DNA from: Burkholderiaceae bacterium
GTDB lineage: Bacteria; Pseudomonadota; Gammaproteobacteria; Burkholderiales; Burkholderiaceae_C
Assembly: GCA_025458585.1 (NCBI GenBank)
Contig: JALOSD010000251.1
Span: forward strand, 1 to 6,310
DNA length: 6,310 nucleotides
Direction: 5' to 3'
Positions within the stretch are counted from its first letter, which is position 1. Each line of letters begins with the position of its first letter. The notes below the pieces were generated by a model. That model saw only the letters and a list, made by a program, of their open reading frames with translations, searched no databases and had not been told where the DNA came from. This document shows positions 1 to 6,310 of this stretch, one piece after another. Both the position numbers and the translations under genes were made by a program.

Positions 1-2057
<2,057 letters not shown>

Positions 2058-2060
2058 GGC

Positions 2061-3218
2061 TCAGTGCTTCTCTTTGTCCATCAGCGCGACGAAGCGGTCG
2101 AACAGTTCGCCGATGTCGTGCGGCCCCGGGCTCGCCTCGGGGTGGCCCTGGAAGCAGAACGCCGGGCGGTCGGTGCGCGCCAGTCCCTGCAGCGTGCCGT
2201 CGAACAGGCTCACGTGGGTCGCGCGCAGATGGGCCGGCAGCGTCTTGTCGTCGACCGCGAAGCCGTGGTTCTGGCTCGTGATGCTGACGCGGCCGCTGTC
2301 GAGATCCTTCACCGGGTGGTTCGCGCCGTGGTGGCCGAACTTCATCTTGAACGTCTTCGCGCCCGACGCGAGCGCCATGATCTGGTGGCCCAGGCAGATG
2401 CCGAAGGTCGGCAGGCCGCGGTCGATCAGCGTGCGCGCGGCGGCGATCGCGTAGTCGCAGGGCTCGGGATCGCCCGGGCCGTTGCTGAGGAAGATGCCGT
2501 CGGGCTTCAGCGCCAGCGCATCGCCCGCAGGCGTCGTCGCCGGCACCACGGTGACGCGGCAGCCGCGGCTCGCCAGCATGCGCAAGATGTTGCGCTTGAC
2601 GCCGAAGTCATAGGCGACGACGTGGAAGCGCGGCGCCTCCAGCTGCCCATAGCCGGCGCCGAGCGCCCACTCGGTCTCGGTCCACTCGTAGGGCTCGCGC
2701 GTCGAGACGACCTTCGCCAGGTCCTGCCCCGCCATGCTCGACGCGCCGCGCGCGGCAGCGACGGCCTCGTCGACGTGCGCCGGCCTCACCGCGGTGCCCG
2801 CCGGCAGCGCGACGATGCAGCCGTTCTGCGCGCCGCCGGTTCGCAGGATGCGCGTCAGGCGCCGCGTGTCGAGGCCCGCGATCGCCACCGTGCCCTCGCG
2901 CCTGAGGTAGGCATCGAGGGTGGCGGTGCTGCGGAAGTTGGACGCGCGCAGCGGCAGGTCCTTGACGATCAGGCCGGCGGCATGGACCTTCGACGCCTCG
3001 ACGTCCTCCTCGTTGACGCCCGTGTTGCCGATGTGCGGATACGTCAGCGTGACGATCTGCCGGCAGTAGCTCGGGTCGGTGAGGATTTCCTGGTAGCCGG
3101 TGAGCGCAGTGTTGAACACCACTTCGCCGACCGTGGCGCCTTCGGCGCCGATCGAGGTGCCCTGGAAGACCGTGCCGTCTGCGAGTGCGAGGAGAGCGGG
3201 AGGCAGAACGGGCAGCAA
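2061..3218 (-). CDS. carA: Carbamoyl phosphate synthase small (glutaminase) subunit
   Basis: CarA hydrolyses glutamine and passes the ammonia through a tunnel to CarB. The N-terminal small-subunit domain shows LALADGTVFQGTSIGA, GEVVFNTALTGYQEILTDPS and TYPHIGNTGVN. The C-terminal class I glutamine amidotransferase domain shows LSNGPGDPE, the nucleophile Cys275 in FGICLGHQ, and His359 and Glu361 in GHPEASPG, so the Cys-His-Glu triad is complete. I choose the TTG at 3218-3216, giving 385 aa: it begins MLPVLPPALLALADG as in related proteins and has a GGAG 7 nt upstream. A TTG at 3242 would add eight residues without family support. The gene is full length with no gap. It is the first gene of carAB and ends 3 nt before carB. 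A TTG start fits moderate initiation. Confidence 0.97.
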   Translation of the reverse strand: MLPVLPPALLALADGTVFQGTSIGAEGATVGEVVFNTALTGYQEILTDPSYCRQIVTLTYPHIGNTGVNEEDVEASKVHAAGLIVKDLPLRASNFRSTATLDAYLRREGTVAIAGLDTRRLTRILRTGGAQNGCIVALPAGTAVRPAHVDEAVAAARGASSMAGQDLAKVVSTREPYEWTETEWALGAGYGQLEAPRFHVVAYDFGVKRNILRMLASRGCRVTVVPATTPAGDALALKPDGIFLSNGPGDPEPCDYAIAAARTLIDRGLPTFGICLGHQIMALASGAKTFKMKFGHHGANHPVKDLDSGRVSITSQNHGFAVDDKTLPAHLRATHVSLFDGTLQGLARTDRPAFCFQGHPEASPGPHDIGELFDRFVALMDKEKH

Positions 3219-3225
3219 GGCGGGA

Positions 3226-3229
3226 CTCC
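3226..3229 (-). promoter_or_regulatory. Ribosome binding site that decides the carA TTG start
   Basis: On the minus strand GGAG lies 7 nt before the TTG at 3218-3216. No comparable site precedes the in-frame TTG at 3242, which supports the shorter protein. Confidence 0.6.
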
Positions 3230-3358
3230 GACGTGGATGCAACCCGCGGCCACCACACGGTCGCGCAGCGGCCCGCGCGGATCCCGCACGGGTCGGGGAG
3301 TCGGGCCGGGAAGACGCTGTAGGCGCGGCACGCGCGTGGCGGGCGGGGAAACCCGCGC

Positions 3359-3364
3359 ATTGTA
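3359..3364 (-). promoter_or_regulatory. Probable -10 element of the carAB promoter
   Basis: Minus-strand TACAAT, inside GGTACAATGCGCGG, is a near-consensus sigma-70 -10 box about 140 nt upstream of the carA start and just past the end of the GlcG-like gene. No good -35 is visible at 16-18 nt; the upstream DNA is all G+C. Transcription would begin near 3352, giving a leader of about 133 nt (3351-3219). Just inside it, GCGGG-TTTC-CCCGC can form a small 5-bp hairpin. I cannot identify a known attenuator, PyrR site or arginine operator in the leader. Confidence 0.5.
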
Positions 3365-3392
3365 CCGGGCCGGGTCGGCCCGCCCGGCGTCG

Positions 3393-3797
3393 CTACCCGA
3401 GGCGGGCGATGCCGGCGCGCGCGATCTGCGCGTCCTCGGCCGACTTGACGCCGCTGACGCCGACCGCGCCGACGCAGTGCCCCTGCGCGACGACCGGCAC
3501 GCCACCTTCGAGCATGCCCTCGAGCCCCGGCGCGCTGAGGAACGACGTGCGACCCTGGTTGATCATCTCCTCGTACGCCTTGCTTTCGCGGCGGCCGAGC
3601 GCTGCCGTGCGTGCCTTCGCAGGCGCGATCTGCGCCGAGATCGGTGCCGCGCCGTCGAGGCGCTGCAGCCACAGCAGGTGGCCACCGTCGTCGACGATCG
3701 CGATCGTCACCGCCCAGCCGTGGGCCCGGGCTTCGGCCTCGGCGCCGGCGGCGATCGCGCGCACGTCGTCGAGCGTGAGGGTAGGTTTGCTGTTCAT
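3393..3797 (-). CDS. GlcG/HbpS-like small protein (DUF336, haem-degrading family fold)
   Basis: This is a 134-residue soluble protein starting MNSKPTLTLDDVRAIAAGAE. Features of the GlcG/HbpS (PF03928-type) family are WAVTIAIVDDGGHLLWLQRL in the first half, IAPAKARTAALGRRES with a following MINQGR in the middle, and the closing GGVPVV-x5-CVGAVGVSG and SAEDAQIARAGIA. Family members bind haem or small molecules, or sit beside oxidative and glycolate genes as proteins of unclear role; a specific function cannot be given here. There is no signal peptide or membrane segment, so it should be cytoplasmic. Length is normal and the gene is intact. A GTG at 3833 would add 12 proline-rich residues; I prefer the ATG at 3797-3795 by family convention, though neither start has a clear Shine-Dalgarno. 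It lies 174 nt upstream of carA on the same strand, but the TACAAT between them suggests separate transcription. Symbol glcG is avoided because no glycolate oxidase genes are present. Confidence 0.85.
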   Translation of the reverse strand: MNSKPTLTLDDVRAIAAGAEAEARAHGWAVTIAIVDDGGHLLWLQRLDGAAPISAQIAPAKARTAALGRRESKAYEEMINQGRTSFLSAPGLEGMLEGGVPVVAQGHCVGAVGVSGVKSAEDAQIARAGIARLG

Positions 3798-3831
3798 CGG
3801 GGGCGGGGCTGGATGTCGTCCGGGTAAACGC

Positions 3832-3837
3832 ACTGTA
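3832..3837 (-). promoter_or_regulatory. Possible -10 element for the GlcG-like gene, inside a short inverted repeat
   Basis: Minus-strand TACAGT lies about 35 nt upstream of the ATG at 3797 and falls inside the inverted repeat GCACT-GT-AGTGC (3830-3841). The repeat could be an operator overlapping the -10. No -35 consensus is visible. This is a weak, sequence-only suggestion. Confidence 0.25.
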
Positions 3838-3921
3838 GTGCATCGCAGGACGCACCGCCCGCCCCGCCGGGCTGCCGCCCCCCCGGAAATCCCGCATGCC
3901 CAAGCGGCGCGGTCGGGAACT

Positions 3922-3927
3922 TAGAAT
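3922..3927 (+). promoter_or_regulatory. Possible -10 element for the yccA-like gene
   Basis: TAGAAT, in AACTTAGAATGCGCCC, is the only A/T-rich hexamer between the two divergent genes on this strand, 54 nt before the ATG at 3982. It is framed by an imperfect inverted repeat, CCCAAGCGGCGC (3899-3910) and GCGCCCTTGGG (3928-3938). No convincing -35 is seen. The rest of 3798-3981 holds no gene. Confidence 0.35.
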
Positions 3928-3972
3928 GCGCCCTTGGGTCAGACCCCGCTGTCATTCCACCCCCTGAGTCAC

Positions 3973-3977
3973 GGAGG
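3973..3977 (+). promoter_or_regulatory. Strong ribosome binding site of the yccA-like gene
   Basis: GGAGG followed by TTCC and then ATG (3982). It fixes the start at MNERVQPVYAGYA and rules out the upstream in-frame extension to 3934. Confidence 0.75.
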
Positions 3978-3981
3978 TTCC

Positions 3982-4591
3982 ATGAACGAGAGAGTCCAGC
4001 CCGTCTACGCCGGCTACGCTGCGGACGGCGCCCTGGCGGAGCAACGCAACCGCGTGCTGCGCAACACCTACTGGCTGCTGGCGCTGTCGCTGGTGCCCAC
4101 GGTGTTCGGCGCGTGGGTCGGCGTGTCGACCGGCCTCGTCGCCGCGATGGGCGTCGGCATGAGTGCCATCGTGTTCCTCGCCGGCGCGTTCGGCTTCATG
4201 TTCGCGATCGAGAAGTTCAAGAACTCGTCGACCGGCGTGCTGCTGCTGCTCGGCTTCACGTTCTTCATGGGGCTGATGCTGTCGCGCATCGTCGGCGTCG
4301 TGCTCGGCATGAACAACGGCGCGTCGCTGATCATGTACGCGTTCGGCGGCACCGCGACGATCTTTCGCCGGCCTCGCGAACATCTTCTTCCAGTCGAGCG
4401 CGCTGATGATCACGCTCGCGGTGCTCGCGATCGGCATCTTCTCGGCGTTCATGCTGTACGACATGAAGCGCATCGTCGATGGCGGCGAGACGAACTACGT
4501 CACCGCGACGCTGGGGCTGTACCTGAGCCTGTACAACGTGTTCCAGAGCCTGCTGATGCTGCTCGGCATCTTCGGCGGCGACCGGGAATAA
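3982..4591 (+). CDS. yccA: YccA-type Bax inhibitor-1 family inner-membrane protein, frameshifted by an internal deletion
   Basis: This is a multi-pass inner-membrane protein of the Bax inhibitor-1/YccA family. In E. coli, YccA is a substrate and modulator of the FtsH-HflKC quality-control protease. The N-terminus reads VLRNTYWLLALSLVPTVF, followed by hydrophobic segments at about residues 29-46, 51-76 and 83-128, ending GGTATIF at residue 128 (4363-4365). There the sequence jumps frame: from 4367 the other frame continues AGLANIFFQSSALMITLAV, then LYDMKRIVDGGETNYVTATL and LYLSLYNVFQSLL, to the TAA at 4589-4591. About 30 residues covering a membrane helix and the cytoplasmic loop before it are missing, so roughly 85-95 bp are gone. 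Only about 202 residues can be assembled. The Ser in LYLSLYN stands where many BI-1 proteins have Asp, as in E. coli YccA from memory. As written, translation would run on in the wrong frame to 5094. A sequencing or assembly error is a strong alternative to a true pseudogene. Confidence 0.88.
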
Positions 4592-4609
4592 CGACGCTTC
4601 GAGCGCCGT

Positions 4610-4640
4610 CGACGGGGCCTGCGGGCCCCGTTGTCGTTTT
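4610..4640 (+). terminator. Intrinsic terminator of the yccA-like gene
   Basis: CGACGGGGCC (4610-4619), loop TGCG, and GGCCCCGTTG (4624-4633) form a 10-bp stem with one G-T pair, followed by TCG and TTTT (4637-4640). It lies 18 nt after the yccA stop. The opposite strand has no T-run after the stem, so it should act only on yccA transcripts. Confidence 0.75.
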
Positions 4641-4646
4641 CACGGC

Positions 4647-4662
4647 CGGTCGAAGACCGCGA
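4647..4662. repeat. 16-bp direct repeat, copy 1 (palindromic core)
   Basis: CGGTCGAAGACCGCGA occurs here in the intergenic region and again at 4718-4733 inside the rlmD 3' end. The core GGTC-GAA-GACC is self-complementary. The flanks differ, so the identity is limited to 16 bp. Confidence 0.6.
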
Positions 4663-4679
4663 TCGGTTTGGCTGCGGCT

Positions 4680-4698
4680 CACATCGCTGCGCGATATG
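4680..4698 (-). terminator. Stem-loop directly after the rlmD stop; possible 3' end of the transcript
   Basis: On the minus strand CATATCGC-GCA-GCGATGTG forms an 8-bp stem with one G-T pair, beginning 3 nt after the rlmD stop codon. There is no T-run after it, so it is not a classical intrinsic terminator. It may stabilise the mRNA end or act with the hairpin at 4711-4737. Confidence 0.3.
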
Positions 4699-4701
4699 AC
4701 C

Positions 4702-5932
4702 CTACGCCGAAGCCTCGCGGTCGAAGACCGCGAGGCTTTCGACGTGCGCGGTGTGCGGGAACATGTTGACGACGCCCGCCGCGCTGCACCGCCAGCCGCC
4801 CTGGTGCACGAGCAGCCCGGCGTCGCGCGCCAGCGTCGCCGGGTTGCAGCTGACGTAGACGATGCGCCGCGGCGGCGCCCAGCCGGCCGCCGCGCGCTGC
4901 TGCAGATCGACGAGCGCCTTGACGAGCGCGAACGCGCCTTCGCGCGGCGGGTCGACGAGCCAGCCGTCGGCCGCACCGAGCGCGACCAGCGCGTCGGCGT
5001 CGAGCTCGAACAGGTTGCGCGCGTCGAAGCTTGCGCCGATCCTGCGGCTGCGCGTCGAGCAGGCGCAGCGCGCGTTCGACGAGCACGCGGTTGATCGCAT
5101 GGTTGACCTGCGTGAAGTCGGTCGGCCGGAACGGCATCACGAGGCCGAACTCGGGCAGCGTGTAGGCGAGCTCGGAGCCGACGTCGTCGAGCCGATGCAC
5201 CGAATCGGGGCCGCGTGGCTGCAGCCACCATTGCACCCCGTGCTCGCGCGCGAAGGTGCGCAGGCGGCCGAGGTCGGCTTCGCCGAGCGGCTCGAGGTGA
5301 CGCAGCACGAGCGCCGTCACGGTGCCGCCCGGCGCCTCGCCGACGGCGAGCTCGATCTGCGGCAGGCGGTCGCGCGCGTCCATCGCGCCGACGAGCGCGC
5401 GCAGCGCCGGCAACATCGCGCTCACCGCAGGCGGCAGCACGGGGCAGGTCGTCATGTCGGCGACGTAGCTCGACTTGCGCTCGTGGAAGCCCACCAGCAC
5501 GCCGCCTTTCTTCGGCACGTGCCGCACCGACAGCCGCGCGCGGTAGCGGTAGCCCCAGGCCGGGCCCTCGATCGGGCGCAGCACGCGCGCCGGCCGCACC
5601 TTGCCCAGGTGCCACAGCTGGTCCTCGAGCACGCGCTGCTTGACGGCAACCTGCGCCGAAGGATGGAGATGCTGCATCTTGCAGCCGCCGCAGGCGCCGG
5701 CGTGCAGGCCGAAGTGCGGGCACGCGGGCGTCACGCGCAGCGGGCTTTCGCGCTGCAGCGCGACCAGCACTGCCTGTTCCCACTGCGCCTTGCGCCGCGT
5801 CACGCGCACCTGGACACGTTCACCGGGCAGCGCACCCTCGACGAACACCACCTTGCCGTCGGCGCGGCGCGCCACGCCCTGCGCCTCGAGGTCGAGCGAT
5901 TCGATCTCGAGCCACTCCTCGTCGTTGCTCAT
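4702..5932 (-). CDS. rlmD: 23S rRNA (uracil-5-)-methyltransferase RlmD/RumA, frameshifted by an internal deletion
   Basis: RlmD uses SAM to methylate C5 of a uridine in 23S rRNA (U1939 in E. coli). The start ATG (5932-5930) gives MSNDEEWLEIESLDLEAQGV, the TRAM-type RNA-binding domain (about residues 1-60). The [4Fe-4S] cysteines follow as Cys71, Cys81, Cys84 and Cys163 in CPHFGLHAGACGGC and TTCPVL. FGLVMPFRPTDFTQVN opens the methyltransferase part. At LLDAQPQDR (residue 298, 5039) about 45 residues are lost, including all of SAM motif I (DxFCGxGNFTLPxA in the family), and the frame shifts. From 5037 the other frame resumes as GASFDARNLFELDADAL, with WLVDPPREGA and the catalytic-cysteine motif YVSCNPATLARD, to the TAG at 4704-4702. 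In the unshifted frame translation runs to 4679. Without motif I the product could not bind SAM. The remaining motifs are undamaged, so assembly error is as likely as true loss. It lies downstream of the nlpD-like gene on the same strand but has its own promoter. Confidence 0.92.
4711..4737. repeat. Perfect 12-bp inverted repeat with 3-nt loop in the last codons of rlmD
   Basis: AGCCTCGCGGTC - GAA - GACCGCGAGGCT. It encodes the AVFDREAS residues near the RlmD C-terminus and would form a very stable hairpin in the mRNA just before the stop. Its centre contains copy 2 of the 16-bp direct repeat. Confidence 0.7.
4718..4733. repeat. 16-bp direct repeat, copy 2 (inside rlmD)
   Basis: CGGTCGAAGACCGCGA is identical to 4647-4662, 71 bp apart. 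Here it is part of the RlmD coding sequence. Confidence 0.6.
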
Positions 5933-5938
5933 GGCGGA

Positions 5939-5944
5939 ATTATC
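5939..5944 (-). promoter_or_regulatory. -10 element giving a probable leaderless rlmD mRNA
   Basis: Minus-strand GATAAT ends 6 nt before the ATG at 5932, so transcription is expected at or within a base or two of the A of the start codon. The bases between (TCCGCC) hold no Shine-Dalgarno, which fits a leaderless message. No clear -35 is present. Confidence 0.55.
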
Positions 5945-5950
5945 CCGGCG

Positions 5951-5962
5951 GCCTCGCGAGGC
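5951..5962. repeat. 12-bp perfect palindrome upstream of rlmD
   Basis: GCCTCGCGAGGC is its own reverse complement and lies in the spacer just upstream of the rlmD -10. It may be an operator or a chance GC palindrome. The rest of the 72-bp gap 5933-6004 is G+C-rich without a T-run, so no intrinsic terminator for the gene upstream is visible. Confidence 0.35.
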
Positions 5963-6004
5963 GGACGGCGCCGGGGGCCGGCAACGCGCCCGCGGCGCGC
6001 CCGC

Positions 6005-6310
6005 TCAGCGCGGCGGCAGCAGCTTCGCCGGGTCGACGGGCCGCCCCTGGCGCCGGATCTCGAAGTGCAGCTGCACGCGGTCGGCGTCGCTCGAGCCCAT
6101 CTCGGCGATCTTCTGGCCGCGGCGCACGGCCTGGTCTTCCCGCACGAGCAGCGTCTGGTTGTGCGCGTAGGCGCTCAGGTACGTGTCGTTGTGCTTGACG
6201 ATCACGAGGTTGCCGTAGCCGCGCAGCCCCGAGCCGGCGTACACGACGCGCCCGTCGGCGGCGGCGACGACCGGATCGCCCGCCTTGCCGACGATCGCGA
6301 TGCCCTTGTT
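6005..6310 (-). CDS. nlpD: NlpD-like LytM/M23-domain protein, C-terminal part only
   Basis: Only the last 101 codons are present; the gene continues past the right edge, so the signal peptide, lipobox and LysM domain cannot be checked. The visible part reads NKGIAIVGKAGDPVVAAADG, VVYAGSGLRGYGNLVIVKHN, YLSAYAHN, QAVRRGQKIAEMGSS, LHFEIRRQGRPVDP and ends LLPPR before the TGA at 6007-6005. This is the LytM domain of the NlpD type, which sits in the envelope and activates the septal amidase AmiC rather than cutting peptidoglycan itself. The zinc-ligand positions are degenerate: Asn for the first His, Ala for the Asp (NKGIAI, where E. coli NlpD has NKGIDI) and Gln for the first His of HxH (QLHFE). 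It precedes rlmD on the same strand with a 72-bp gap. Another LytM-domain protein is possible, but the wording is closest to NlpD. Confidence 0.85.
   Translation of the reverse strand, partial: NKGIAIVGKAGDPVVAAADGRVVYAGSGLRGYGNLVIVKHNDTYLSAYAHNQTLLVREDQAVRRGQKIAEMGSSDADRVQLHFEIRRQGRPVDPAKLLPPR

Noticed and set aside
2608..3903. Long minus-strand frame overlapping carA and the GlcG-like gene
   Set aside because: It is a frame shadow, low-complexity Arg/Gly/Ala, and crosses two real genes.
4500..5783. Minus-strand frame of 427 codons across rlmD
   Set aside because: It contains alternate-frame readings of rlmD; the family motifs lie in the other two frames.
6005..6310. An active M23 endopeptidase
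   Set aside because: The zinc-binding positions are replaced (Asn, Ala, Gln), so a regulatory NlpD-type domain fits better.

Overview
The window is GC-rich DNA, almost fully coding. It looks like a chromosomal housekeeping segment of a betaproteobacterium, probably Burkholderiales of the Rubrivivax/Leptothrix/Methylibium kind. This rests on strong G/C third-position bias, on protein wording typical of that order (CarA, CarB, a GlcG-like protein, a beta-type RlmD with the CPHFGLHAGACGGC cysteine motif), and on nlpD followed directly by a 23S rRNA uracil methyltransferase gene. The taxonomic call is inference from remembered families, not from a search.

Layout, left to right. Positions 1-2057 (minus) are carB, whose 3' part runs off the left edge. 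Positions 2061-3218 (minus) are carA, 3 nt upstream of carB, forming the carAB operon for carbamoyl phosphate, the shared precursor of arginine and pyrimidines. A promoter-like TACAAT lies about 140 nt upstream of carA. Positions 3393-3797 (minus) encode a small GlcG/HbpS-like protein. A divergent intergenic region (3798-3981) leads to a YccA-type Bax-inhibitor-1 membrane protein gene (3982-4591, plus), which ends in a good intrinsic terminator (4610-4640). Convergent to it is rlmD (4702-5932, minus), encoding the 23S rRNA m5U methyltransferase and apparently transcribed as a leaderless mRNA. The right edge (6005-6310, minus) holds the C-terminal LytM domain of an NlpD-like cell-division protein.

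The most notable observation is that three of the six genes carry internal losses of roughly 70-140 bp, four events in all. carB has one in-frame loss of about 84 bp and one frameshifting loss of about 73 bp. yccA has one frameshifting loss of about 85-95 bp and rlmD one of about 135 bp. Each removes conserved sequence (the ATP-site histidine segment, the Gly-rich loop of the second carbamoyl phosphate synthetase half, a membrane helix, the SAM-binding motif I). The sequence on both sides stays open and highly conserved. Such clean clustered losses in otherwise pristine housekeeping genes suggest an assembly or consensus artefact, or less likely very recent deletion. They do not look like old gene decay.

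I see no phage, IS element, CRISPR array, toxin-antitoxin, defence locus, rRNA or tRNA, and nothing that supports a new multi-gene system. Smaller points of interest are the leaderless rlmD promoter with a 12-bp palindrome in its spacer, a 16-bp repeat with a palindromic core around the yccA/rlmD 3' ends, and an unusually ligand-poor LytM domain.
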